64,000 nucleotides of DNA from Halanaerobacter jeridensis (lineage in GTDB: Bacteria; Bacillota; Halanaerobiia; Halobacteroidales; Halobacteroidaceae). A program made the translations under genes and the position numbers. The notes under the pieces were generated by a model. The model was given only the letters and a program-made list of their open reading frames with translations. It was not told the origin of the DNA and searched no databases. Shown piece after piece: positions 55,248-63,743 of the stretch (position 1 is the first letter of the stretch; the number at the start of each line of letters is the position of its first letter). The stretch is from positions 186,001 to 250,000 of the forward strand of contig NZ_JAFBDQ010000002.1 of assembly GCF_016908315.1 (NCBI RefSeq), read 5' to 3'.

Positions 55248-55298
55248 GAAAAAACAATTTAATCAATTAAAGTAATAAAAAGAGTAGGAGGCTAAGAT

Positions 55299-56567
55299 AT
55301 GTTAGCTATATGGAAAAAGTATCGGTCAATTCCGTTGATTTCAAGAATTGCAGTTGCTTTTGTTTTAGGATCAATTCTTGGTTTGATTTTTGGACAATCA
55401 ATTACAGTTTTAAAACCTTTAGGAGATTTATTTGTACGATTATTAAAGATGATTATTATTCCAATTGTTTTATTTACTTTAATAGCTGGAATGAGGAAAT
55501 TAACTCCATCTAAATTGGGACAAGTGGGAGTTCAAACTGTAGTTCTCTATATTATAACTACTGCTATTGCTATTGTTTTTGGATTATTAGTTGCAAATCT
55601 AATAGAACCAGGAGTAGGTATGACGCTGCCTGGTAATGCAGAAATTCAAACTAAAGAAGCTCCCGATATTGTGCAGGTGTTTATGAATATAGTACCAAAG
55701 AACCCCATCGGGGCCTTAGCTGAAGGCAATGTATTACAGACTATTTTTATTGCTATAGTTTTTGGTTTGTCTTTAGCTATACTACAGGAAAATGCTGATG
55801 GTAAAATCAAAAAAGGTGTAGAAACTATTTTTAATGTTGTAGAAACTGGAGCAGAAGCAATGTTTAAAATTGTCTGGGGAGTTATGGAATATGGAGTAAT
55901 TGGAGTATTTGCCCTAATGGCCTCAGTTTTTGGTCAAACAGGTGTAGATGCTATTGTGCCTTTTGGGAAATTAATTCTTAGTTTAACCTTAGCTGTAGCA
56001 TTACATATTACTATCACCTATTTATTTATTATTATTATGGGTTTGGTAGGCAAGTCACCTATTTCTTTTTTAAAAGGAATCAAAGATGCGATGTTAACTG
56101 CTTTAAGTATTCGTTCTAGTAGCGGGACGCTGCCGGTTACTATGTCTGATGCTGATGAAAATCTAAGAATTAATGAAGAAATATTTAGTTTTTCTCTACC
56201 GCTAGGGGCTACTATTAATATGGATGGTACAGCTATGTATCAAGGAGTAGCTGCTATATTTGCTGCTAATTTAATTGGAGAGTCTTTAACTATTGCTCAG
56301 CAATTAACAGTATTACTGACCTCAGTGTTAGCGAGTGTAGGAACTGCTGGCGTACCTGGTAGTGGTCTAATTATGTTAACTATGGTGTTAACGCAATTAG
56401 GTTTACCGCTATCGGTTGTAGGTTTTGTGGCAGGAGTAGACCCAATACTAGATAGATTAAGAACAATGAATAATGTGACAGGAGATTTAGCGGTAACTAC
56501 TCTTGTAGCCAAATGGAATGATGCTATTGATTTCACTACAGGAATTTGGACTGCAGATGATAATTAA
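55299..56567 (+). CDS. Dicarboxylate/amino acid:cation symporter (DAACS, GltP/GltT type)
   Basis: 422 residues with eight membrane helices and two re-entrant loops. Signatures: FVRLLKMIIIPIVLFTLIAG, the serine-rich loop LSIRSSSGTLPVT, the ion-site motif ATINMDGTAMYQG, and GTAGVPGSGLIML with VDPILDRLRTMNNVTGDLAV near the end (Asp and Asn that bind cation and substrate). It imports glutamate, aspartate or C4-dicarboxylates with H+ or Na+. Co-directional with dat and followed by a terminator. Confidence 0.94.
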   Translation: MLAIWKKYRSIPLISRIAVAFVLGSILGLIFGQSITVLKPLGDLFVRLLKMIIIPIVLFTLIAGMRKLTPSKLGQVGVQTVVLYIITTAIAIVFGLLVANLIEPGVGMTLPGNAEIQTKEAPDIVQVFMNIVPKNPIGALAEGNVLQTIFIAIVFGLSLAILQENADGKIKKGVETIFNVVETGAEAMFKIVWGVMEYGVIGVFALMASVFGQTGVDAIVPFGKLILSLTLAVALHITITYLFIIIMGLVGKSPISFLKGIKDAMLTALSIRSSSGTLPVTMSDADENLRINEEIFSFSLPLGATINMDGTAMYQGVAAIFAANLIGESLTIAQQLTVLLTSVLASVGTAGVPGSGLIMLTMVLTQLGLPLSVVGFVAGVDPILDRLRTMNNVTGDLAVTTLVAKWNDAIDFTTGIWTADDN

Positions 56568-56590
56568 AGTCTAATATTAAATTATTAAGT

Positions 56591-56625
56591 GCCCTAAATT
56601 TTAACTTATAGTTGGAATTTAGGGC
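56591..56625 (+). terminator. Terminator after the symporter
   Basis: GCCCTAAATT-TTAACTTATAGTTGG-AATTTAGGGC followed by TTTTTTTG. Confidence 0.83.
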
Positions 56626-56701
56626 TTTTTTTGTTTAATAATTTAATAATCAATGATATAATTTAAATTAAGTTAAATATAATTGGAGGGTAAAAGAAAA
56701 T

Positions 56702-57187
56702 ATGCTTTATCTAATAACTATAGCACTAATTTTTATTTTATATTTTAAAGATAAAAACAAAACTATTAATGGTGTTAAAAAAGGAATAAAGAAATTGAAG
56801 AAGAACTTGCCAGCTTTTTTAAATATGATGATTTTAGTAGCATTATCTTTGCATTTTGTTTCTAAAGATTTAATAGTTGAATATTTAGGGGCAGGTAGCG
56901 GTTTAACTGGTTTATCTTTAGCAGGTTTTTTTGGCTCAATAACTTTAATGCCGGGGTTTATTGCTTTTCCTTTGTCAGGGATTTTATTAGAGCGGGGTGT
57001 TAGTTATACAGTTATTGCAGTCTTTACAACTACTTTAATGCTAGTAGGGATTTTGACCTATCCAGTAGAGAAAGAGTATTTTGGAGTTAAAGTGACTATT
57101 ATAAGGAATGTGATTAGTTTAGTGATAGCATTAATTGTTTCTTTACTAGTCGGAATATTTTATGGCGAGGTGGGGTTAATATCATGA
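56702..57187 (+). CDS. Permease half, N-terminal type (DUF318/ArsP_1-like)
   Basis: 161 residues with about four membrane segments. The motif PAFLNMMILVALSLHFV and the GFFGSITLMPGFIAFPLSG block match half of the UPF0718/DUF318 permease fold, whose full-length members carry about eight to ten helices. It overlaps the next gene by four bases (ATGA), so the two halves are made together and probably form one transporter. Substrate unknown; some relatives handle organoarsenicals. Confidence 0.8.
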   Translation: MLYLITIALIFILYFKDKNKTINGVKKGIKKLKKNLPAFLNMMILVALSLHFVSKDLIVEYLGAGSGLTGLSLAGFFGSITLMPGFIAFPLSGILLERGVSYTVIAVFTTTLMLVGILTYPVEKEYFGVKVTIIRNVISLVIALIVSLLVGIFYGEVGLIS

Positions 57188-57711
57188 TTAGTCAGATTAA
57201 GAAGTATAGTTTAGCTATTGTATTTGCCTTATTTGTAATAGCTAGTTTTATTTTTAATTATAATCCTGGTTTGGATATATTCAATAAATTTTCAGATTTT
57301 TTATTAACTATGCTTAAGTTTTTACCAGCTGTTTTTATTTTAATTGGTTTATTTGAAACATGGGTTGATAGAGAGATTATTGAGAAACATTTAGGGGAAG
57401 AATCTAATCTTATAGCTTATGGCTGGTCAATTTTGTTAGCTGGTACTACAGTCGGGGGTTTATATATTGCTTTCCCGATTGCTTATGCTATTTATAAAAC
57501 GGGAGCAAGCTTAAGGATTGTTTTTACTTATGTAGGTGCTGCTGCTGTAGCACGGATTCCGATGACTTTATTTGAAGCTTCTTTTGTGGGACTAAAATTT
57601 ACTTTAATTCGATTATTAACTACTATTCCGTTGATTATTATTAGTAGTATTTTATTAGAAAAGTACTTAGAGGGCAAGGGTTTTCAAGTACAGTCCCCAG
57701 AAGAAAATTAA
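57184..57711 (+). CDS. Permease half, C-terminal type (DUF318/ArsP_1-like)
   Basis: 175 residues with four or five membrane segments. FLPAVFILIGLFETWVDREI and the GTTVGGLYIAFPIAYAIYKT block repeat the fold of the upstream gene (compare LMPGFIAFPLSGILL there). Overlap by four bases with the upstream half supports a two-part permease derived from an internal duplication. A diguanylate cyclase gene follows after 26 bases and may be co-transcribed. Confidence 0.8.
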   Translation: MISQIKKYSLAIVFALFVIASFIFNYNPGLDIFNKFSDFLLTMLKFLPAVFILIGLFETWVDREIIEKHLGEESNLIAYGWSILLAGTTVGGLYIAFPIAYAIYKTGASLRIVFTYVGAAAVARIPMTLFEASFVGLKFTLIRLLTTIPLIIISSILLEKYLEGKGFQVQSPEEN

Positions 57712-57737
57712 TTTAACTGCTGATGAGGGTGAGGATT

Positions 57738-59819
57738 ATGGAGAGAATCTTCAGAAATTTAAAATATGTAATGATTGGGGCCTTTATATTTGTAATTATT
57801 TTCTTTTATTTTATGGTGTACACGCCTTTAAAAGATGAATTAGAAACAAGCTTGACTAATGAGTTTAAAAAAGAGCTTTCGATTATAGAATTAGATGTAG
57901 AAAATCATTTTAAACAGCAAATAGAAGATATGAAAAGTCTATCAAGCCGAACAATGATCCGTAAAAAATTATATCAATATCAGCAAGAACAAATAACTTT
58001 AGAAGAATTGCAAGAGTATACTCAACCTAAATATGTTGATGGCATAAAAGCACTAGATGATCTAATAGGAGCTTATAGAATAAGTAATCAGCAAATAGTG
58101 GCTAAATGTGGGCAAACAGAAATTATTAATTTAGAGAGATACTATCAGTCTGAAAATAAAAAAAGCAAACTTGAAATATTTCCCCAGCAAAAAATGGCGA
58201 TTATAAGTTCTCCAATTTATGAACAAAACGAGTTATTAGGTTATGATATTGCTAGTTTTGATTTGAGTGAAGTCTTTAAGAGACTTGATAGCTCAGATAT
58301 TAATTATAGTATTGTTCATTCTGCTCCTGCGACTAATATTTTTCAGCAGAGTAAAGATAAAATTGAAAGTTTTCGCAGAATATTAAATACCCATTATTTT
58401 TTAAAAGCTGAAATGCCGAAGAATGATTTATATAATACTTTATATAATTTTTCAATGCTTTTGATTGTAGTAATTATAATTATTATAGTAATTATTGGCA
58501 TGACCTTTAAATTTGTGATTGATAAGACATCAAAACAAGTAATTAATGAATTAGAAGATAAAAATCAAAAGATTCAACAGGCTTTAGAGTATCATCAAAA
58601 ATATGAAAAATTGTTTAATAATATTAACAGTGGAGTAGCAGTCTATGAAGCAGTGAATGATGGCGCAGATTTTAAATTTGTAGATATTAATAAACAGGGC
58701 CAAGAAATTGATAATGTAGATAAGAAAGAGTTAATTGGGAAAAGTATTAAAGAAGCATTTCCAGCAGTAGAAGAATTCGGTTTATTTGCAGTGTTGCAAA
58801 GAGTTTATCAAACAGGAGAAGCAGAAAAATTTCCGATAACAGAATATGAAGATAATAGAATGACAGGTTATAGAGAAAATTATATTTATAAATTGTCTAC
58901 TGATGAAGTTGTAGCTGTATATGATGATGTAACTGAAGAAAAGAGAAAAGAAGAAGAATTAGAAGAAACTAAAAATAGATTAGAAATGGCGATTGAAGGG
59001 GCTAACTTAGGTTTGTGGGATTGGAATAAGAACACAGGAGAAATAGAAATTAATGATAACTGGTTGGAAATGCTTGGTTATGAAGATAAAGAAGCAGTAC
59101 AGACTTATCAGCAGTGGAAAAGTAAAATTCATCCTGAAGATAAAAAGCGAGTTCTAAAAAAATTAAATCAACACACTCATGGTCAAGATTCTTATTATGA
59201 GAGTGAATATAGATTAAAAACTAAGTCAGGAAATTGGAAGTGGATTAAAGCAATTGGTAAAGTGATGGAGAAAGATGAGAATGATAATCCGCTTAGAATA
59301 GTTGGAATTCATCAAGATATAGATGATAGAAAAAAAGCAGAAGAACAAATAAAATATTTATCATTTCATGATGAACTGACGGGCGTTTATAATCGTAGAT
59401 ATTTTGAAAATGAGCAAGAGCGATTGAATTCGTCACGACGATTACCAATTAGTATTATAATTGGTGATATGGATGGGTTGAAATATATTAATGACAACTA
59501 TGGTCATCAAAAAGGCGATAAGTATATTAAGAAAGTAGCAGAAATATTTGAATTAGTGACCCGGGAAGAAGATGTTGTGGCTAGAGTTGGTGGCGATGAA
59601 TTTGCTGTGCTATTACCTGAGACTGATGCTGATGCTGCAGAAAAGTTTTGTCAGCGTTTTGATGAAAAGATAATTAAATTCAATAAAGAGCATCAGTTAG
59701 TAACTTCATTAGAAGTGTCATTGGGATATGCTACTAAGACAAAAGATACTCAAGATCTCAAAAAAGTTTTTGATCAAGCCGACCAAGCTATGTATAAAAA
59801 TAAAGAAAATGGGCGTTAG
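57738..59819 (+). CDS. Membrane sensor diguanylate cyclase with PAS domains
   Basis: Start at ATG 57738 after GAGGGTGAGG; the ATG at 57723 overlaps that site. 693 residues. Membrane segment at about 9-29, an extracellular sensor region (about 30-235), second membrane segment (about 240-265), a PAS-like domain (about 290-410), a PAS/PAC domain (about 420-530, with NLGLWDWNKNTGEIEINDNW), and GGDEF (about 535-693) with VGGDEFAVLLP and an upstream REED inhibitory-site match. The stop TAG lies inside a two-way terminator shared with fbp. Confidence 0.92.
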   Translation: MERIFRNLKYVMIGAFIFVIIFFYFMVYTPLKDELETSLTNEFKKELSIIELDVENHFKQQIEDMKSLSSRTMIRKKLYQYQQEQITLEELQEYTQPKYVDGIKALDDLIGAYRISNQQIVAKCGQTEIINLERYYQSENKKSKLEIFPQQKMAIISSPIYEQNELLGYDIASFDLSEVFKRLDSSDINYSIVHSAPATNIFQQSKDKIESFRRILNTHYFLKAEMPKNDLYNTLYNFSMLLIVVIIIIIVIIGMTFKFVIDKTSKQVINELEDKNQKIQQALEYHQKYEKLFNNINSGVAVYEAVNDGADFKFVDINKQGQEIDNVDKKELIGKSIKEAFPAVEEFGLFAVLQRVYQTGEAEKFPITEYEDNRMTGYRENYIYKLSTDEVVAVYDDVTEEKRKEEELEETKNRLEMAIEGANLGLWDWNKNTGEIEINDNWLEMLGYEDKEAVQTYQQWKSKIHPEDKKRVLKKLNQHTHGQDSYYESEYRLKTKSGNWKWIKAIGKVMEKDENDNPLRIVGIHQDIDDRKKAEEQIKYLSFHDELTGVYNRRYFENEQERLNSSRRLPISIIIGDMDGLKYINDNYGHQKGDKYIKKVAEIFELVTREEDVVARVGGDEFAVLLPETDADAAEKFCQRFDEKIIKFNKEHQLVTSLEVSLGYATKTKDTQDLKKVFDQADQAMYKNKENGR

Positions 59820-59831
59820 CCCATTTTCTTT
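59802..59831. terminator. Two-way terminator between the GGDEF gene and fbp
   Basis: AAAGAAAATGGGC-GTTA-GCCCATTTTCTTT: perfect 13-bp arms. It contains the TAG stop of the rightward gene and touches the TAA stop of the leftward fbp gene. Confidence 0.85.
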
Positions 59832-61773
59832 ATTCATATTTTTCTTTGATGATTCCTTTCTTATAGGCCTGTAACAGTTCCATTAAATTGTTGATTTTAT
59901 TGTTTAATTTCTCACCAATATCTGTATCAGCAATTTTTTCTTTTTTCTTTAATTCAACAATTCTCATTGAAGAGATAATATCATTTCCACCTTCTAAGGC
60001 AGCTTCTTTAGAGACAAAAGGTTTGTGTGAAATCAATCTCATTTCGTCAGAATTATAGATTAAGGTATAACCTGCAATCCCAGTTTTTGGCTGATAGAAA
60101 GCAGAAATACCACCATCGATGACTAGTAATTTTCCGTTACCTTTAATCGGTGTTTCTCCCTTTTTCTCTTTGACTGGAGTGTGTCCATTTATAATATGTC
60201 CTTCTTCAGGGTCTAAGTTAAATTCATTTAAAATTTTATTACAGATTGCTTCTTTTTCTCGAGCCTGATAATATGGATTTTTCTGCTCTTGATGTAGAGA
60301 TTTATCATCTATGAAATAACGGCAGAAAGTAGTCATTTTATCTTTTCCAAAGAGAGGAGATAATTCACCTCGCCATAAATACCAAAGCCAATCTCTATAA
60401 TCTTTTTCTTCAAACTTATATGAGTAACTTTTTCTAACTACATCATCAAAGAAATCTAATAGTTTTTTACCCTGGTAGAGTTCACCATTAATTTCTATAG
60501 TAGAGAAGTCCCCTGCTTCGTTTAAAGGGATACAACCATGAAATAAGAGGTTACCATTATATTTTAAATACATACTACCATTATTAAATAAAAATCTAGC
60601 ATGTTCTTGTAATTTTTCATTGTTCTTAAATGAATAACTAAGTTGATTAATAACTTCTTGTTCTTGTTGATTAAGTTGATAAGGGTTTTCAGGGTCAATG
60701 GTAGGGAAATCAGTATTATTTAATTCGTATTCCTGCCCATCTAATTTAATTGTACCTTGTTCATAATCTATTTTATCTAGATACAGAGCTTCATTCATAT
60801 TGAATTCTGATCTTCTTTTAATTAAATTCCCTTCTAATTTAAATTGGATAATCGCTATTGCTTTTTGCATTTTAGAAGTTATATTTTTATCCTGTTGGTC
60901 TAATTCTTCATCTATTAATTTCGGACAAAAATTATTACAATCAATATTTTTATAAAATGATCTGGCTAATCTTGCTAGGGGTCTCATATTAATTCCGTAA
61001 GCTTCTTCTAGCAAGTCAAGGTTGCCGTATCTTAAGGTAGTACGAATAGCAGTAGCAATTAAAGACTTTTGACCTAAGGCAGCTCCCATCCATAAGATAT
61101 CATGATTACCCCATTGGATATCACAATTATGATGGTCTTGTAGTGTGTCTAATATTTTATGAGGAGCAGGCCCTCTATCAAAAACATCTCCAATAATGTG
61201 TAGTTTATCTACAGCGAAGGTTTGGATTAAATTTGATAGAGAAATTATGAATTCTTCAGCTTGTCCAATGTCAATAATTGTTTTTATTATTTCATCACGG
61301 TAACCTTCTTTATTTTTATTTTCTCCTTTCAAATGGAGAAGTTCTTCTATAATGTAAGAAAAGTTTTCGGGTAGAGCTTTTCTTACTTTAGAGCGAGTAT
61401 ATTTAGAAGAAATTACTTTACAAAGCTTAATTATTCTCTCTAAAGTAGTTTTATACCACTCGGTAGTGAGTTCTTCTTCACTTTCTTTAAGTTTTTTTAG
61501 TTTATCTTCAGGATAAAAAATGATTGTTGCTAATTCTTTTTTATCAGCGTCAATAACACCAGTGAAAATTTGATCTATTTTAAATTTGATCAGACCAGAA
61601 GCAGTTTTCAACATATGTTGAAATGCTTCATATTCTCCGTGTAGGTCAGTTAAAAAATGTTCAGGGCTTTTAGGTAAGTTCAATATAGCTTTTAAATTAA
61701 TAATTTCAGTACTAACAGCGGGAATATTAGGATACTGTTTAGATAAAAGTTTTAAATATTTTAAATCATTCAT
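59830..61773 (-). CDS. fbp: Fructose-1,6-bisphosphatase class III
   Basis: Start chosen at the ATG for NDLKYLKLLSKQYPNIP (complement of 61771-61773), preceded by AAGGATGGTGA; 647 residues. Earlier in-frame starts (to 61839) add residues encoded by the right end of a mobile element and are not likely used. Class III FBPase removes the 1-phosphate in gluconeogenesis. Metallophosphatase motifs: FLTDLHGEYEAF, HIIGDVFDRGPAPHKILD, IQWGNHDILWMGAA, and HIINGHTPVKEKKGETP near the C-terminus. The family is typical of Firmicutes. Its upstream region was replaced by the 352-bp element, so its promoter may now lie in or beyond that element. Confidence 0.95.
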   Translation of the reverse strand: MNDLKYLKLLSKQYPNIPAVSTEIINLKAILNLPKSPEHFLTDLHGEYEAFQHMLKTASGLIKFKIDQIFTGVIDADKKELATIIFYPEDKLKKLKESEEELTTEWYKTTLERIIKLCKVISSKYTRSKVRKALPENFSYIIEELLHLKGENKNKEGYRDEIIKTIIDIGQAEEFIISLSNLIQTFAVDKLHIIGDVFDRGPAPHKILDTLQDHHNCDIQWGNHDILWMGAALGQKSLIATAIRTTLRYGNLDLLEEAYGINMRPLARLARSFYKNIDCNNFCPKLIDEELDQQDKNITSKMQKAIAIIQFKLEGNLIKRRSEFNMNEALYLDKIDYEQGTIKLDGQEYELNNTDFPTIDPENPYQLNQQEQEVINQLSYSFKNNEKLQEHARFLFNNGSMYLKYNGNLLFHGCIPLNEAGDFSTIEINGELYQGKKLLDFFDDVVRKSYSYKFEEKDYRDWLWYLWRGELSPLFGKDKMTTFCRYFIDDKSLHQEQKNPYYQAREKEAICNKILNEFNLDPEEGHIINGHTPVKEKKGETPIKGNGKLLVIDGGISAFYQPKTGIAGYTLIYNSDEMRLISHKPFVSKEAALEGGNDIISSMRIVELKKKEKIADTDIGEKLNNKINNLMELLQAYKKGIIKEKYE

Positions 61774-61799
61774 TTCTTTCACCATCCTTAAGATTAATA

Positions 61800-62151
61800 A
61801 TGACTTACCTGAAGGGCAAGCCCATTCAGGTTTCTTCATTCATTGAAACGAGCCTAATCTGAACCTACCGTAAATGGCAAGACAAATTAGGTCTTACAGT
61901 TTCTAGACTAGCCAAAAGACTAGTTGAGGCAACTTACAATGCCTCCAGAAGCTTTAATTCCCGTCAGCCCGACGGTAATGTATTATATTTTTACCCTTTG
62001 CTAATTTAGAGCAGCTTGGTTGTCGCTTACTCTTTATCGTAGGGTTTGATTTTTTTGACTTATATTTAGTATATCATATTTTAGAAATAATTGAATATTA
62101 TTTCTAAAATGTTATCATTCAGCCCAAAGGCAAGCCCATTAGGGTTTTCTG
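61800..62151 (-). mobile_element. Miniature IS200/IS605-type element with omega-RNA-like region, no tnpA or full tnpB
   Basis: Read on the minus strand. Left end: flanking TTAT (62155-62152), then an imperfect hairpin with tip AATGGGCTTGCC. Right end: hairpin ACCTGAATGGGCTTGCCC-TTCAGGT, then AAG and TCAT ending at 61800. Both hairpins share AATGGGCTTGCC, as expected for the two ends recognised by a Y1 transposase. Between them lie a 20-codon scrap of a tnpB 3' end (TVGLTGIKASGG) and about 120 bases of structured sequence where omega-RNA sits in full elements. The four-base sites TTAT and TCAT resemble IS200/IS605 cleavage sites (for example TTAC and TCAA in IS608). Everything else is deleted. 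Movement would need enzymes from a full copy elsewhere. Confidence 0.7.
61920..61982 (-). pseudogene. tnpB 3' remnant
   Basis: The minus-strand frame reads YITVGLTGIKASGGIVSCLN then TAG, with a stop just upstream. The TVG-TGIKA-G pattern matches the ends of IS200/IS605-family TnpB proteins. No RuvC motifs remain. Confidence 0.6.
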
Positions 62152-62461
62152 ATAACTAATGCAATAACCCTGTTAATTATATTATTCTAATTAAATTAAA
62201 TTTTACCTTTTAAAAATTTGAATAAAAGTTTTAAAATAATAGCGAGAGAGATTAAAGCAGATTATTGATTTTATGTCTGAAGTTTTGGTTTTGGTGATTT
62301 ATGCTGCAGAAGGTCTAGTTTTGATTGAACCAGAGCGCAAGGTAAAAAAGGAGATAAATTAGGTTAAAAAAGAATATTATTTAAGCAGGAGAATATATTT
62401 TATTATCTAAATATTATAATGGGAGAAATATAGAATTTTAAAACTTGTAAGGAGGCAAATT
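62152..62461. other. Gap between the miniature element and the Grx-TrxR gene
   Basis: A/T-rich, 310 bases. It contains a short open frame 62273-62362 (29 codons, MSEVLVLVIYAAEGLVLIEP and so on) with no ribosome site, perhaps a gene remnant. I see no RNA gene and no clear promoter except A/T-rich -10-like stretches. A GGAGG site at 62451-62455 belongs to the next gene. Confidence 0.4.
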
Positions 62462-63670
62462 ATGAGTCGAGAAAATCAACCAGAAATTGAAATTTATACT
62501 TTAACATGGTGTCCTTATTGTAATAAAGCTAAGTCTTTTTTGAAGAGCAAAGGTTTTTCATTTAAAGAATATAATATTGATGAAGGGTCCGGAGTCAAGA
62601 AGGAAATGGTTAAAAGAACTGACGGAGCCAAAACAGTGCCCCAGATCTTTATTGATGATCAATTAGTTGGCGGCTATGATTCGATGATGGCCATGAAAGA
62701 GAGTGGAGAATTATATGATTTGCTTGATATTGACCCCGGGAAAAATTTTGAACAGTTGTGGGATGTAATAGTTATTGGTTCTGGTCCGGCAGGATTAAAT
62801 ACTGCTCTTTATGGTGCTAGAAAAGGATTGGATATATTAATTCTTTCTTCTGCACTAGGTGGACAGATGATTGATACTGGAGAAATTGATAATTATTTAG
62901 GAATGGAAGGTGCACAGGGCCCAGATTTATTACAATCATTTTGGGAGCATGTAGATAAATATGATGTTAGTTTAGAATTAGGAGCAACAGTAAGCAATGT
63001 AGAAAAAAATGATGAAGAGATAATCGTAGAAACTAAAGGAGGGCAGCAAGGACGAGCTAGATCAGTAGTAGTTGCTAGTGGGACCACTAATCGAGAATTA
63101 GGAGTAGATGGTGAAAAGAAATTGAAAGGAAAAGGAGTCCATTATTGCGCTACTTGTGATGGTTATATGTATGAAGGAGAGCCAGTTGCAATTATTGGTG
63201 GTGGTAATGCTGGATTAGAAGCTGCTTTGGATTTAGTTAAATTAGGTTGTGAAGTTGATTTAATAGAAGTTCAATCTGAATTGACTGGTGATGCAGTATT
63301 AAGTGATAAAGTATATGAAAGAGATGGAATTAATGTTCATACAGCTACTAATGTCAAAGAAATAGTTGGAAATAAAGAAGCAGGAAAAGTTGACTCATTA
63401 GTAGTTGAAGATAGTAATACAGGAAGTGAAAATAAACTAGATGTTAATGGAGTATTTATAGAGATTGGATTACTACCAAATAGTGACTTTATAAAGGATA
63501 AAGTAGAAGTTAATGAAATGAATGAAATTGTAATTAATGATAATAATGAAACAAGTGTAGAAGGAATTTGGGCTGCTGGAGATGTGACAAATGTTAAAGA
63601 TAAACAGATAATAGTTTCTGCTGCAGAGGGGGCTAAAGCAGCTTTGAGAATTAATGAATATTTAGATTAA
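62462..63670 (+). CDS. Glutaredoxin-thioredoxin reductase fusion
   Basis: 402 residues, ATG after AAGGAGG. Residues about 1-85 form a glutaredoxin domain with the active site TWCPYCNKAKSF, the cis-Pro in KTVPQIFIDD and GGYDSM. Residues about 98-402 form a low-molecular-weight thioredoxin reductase: FAD motif VIVIGSGPAGLNTALYGARK, redox motif HYCATCDGYMYEG, NADPH motif IIGGGNAGLEAALDLVKLG, and GIWAAGDVTNVKD near the end. Electrons would pass from NADPH through FAD and CATC to the attached CPYC. It is a good candidate donor for the Sec-peroxiredoxin, which lacks a resolving Cys; this link is inference. Confidence 0.93.
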   Translation: MSRENQPEIEIYTLTWCPYCNKAKSFLKSKGFSFKEYNIDEGSGVKKEMVKRTDGAKTVPQIFIDDQLVGGYDSMMAMKESGELYDLLDIDPGKNFEQLWDVIVIGSGPAGLNTALYGARKGLDILILSSALGGQMIDTGEIDNYLGMEGAQGPDLLQSFWEHVDKYDVSLELGATVSNVEKNDEEIIVETKGGQQGRARSVVVASGTTNRELGVDGEKKLKGKGVHYCATCDGYMYEGEPVAIIGGGNAGLEAALDLVKLGCEVDLIEVQSELTGDAVLSDKVYERDGINVHTATNVKEIVGNKEAGKVDSLVVEDSNTGSENKLDVNGVFIEIGLLPNSDFIKDKVEVNEMNEIVINDNNETSVEGIWAAGDVTNVKDKQIIVSAAEGAKAALRINEYLD

Positions 63671-63704
63671 TATAAGTCATCAAAAAAATAATTTCATTTA
63701 CTAT

Positions 63705-63730
63705 ACAAGCCTGTATTTATTCAGGCTTGT
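63705..63730. terminator. Terminator between Grx-TrxR and the convergent S24 gene
   Basis: ACAAGCCTG-TATTTATT-CAGGCTTGT, then ATGTGTTTTTT on the plus side. Confidence 0.8.
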
Positions 63731-63743
63731 ATGTGTTTTTTGA

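Noticed and set aside
61800-62151. Riboswitch or T-box leader of fbp
   Set aside because: No T-box, SAM, TPP, purine, lysine or c-di-GMP core could be recognised, while matching end hairpins and a tnpB tail point to an IS200/IS605-type element.
62273-62362. Small gene of 29 codons
   Set aside because: No ribosome site, no recognisable motif, and it lies in decayed sequence beside a mobile element.
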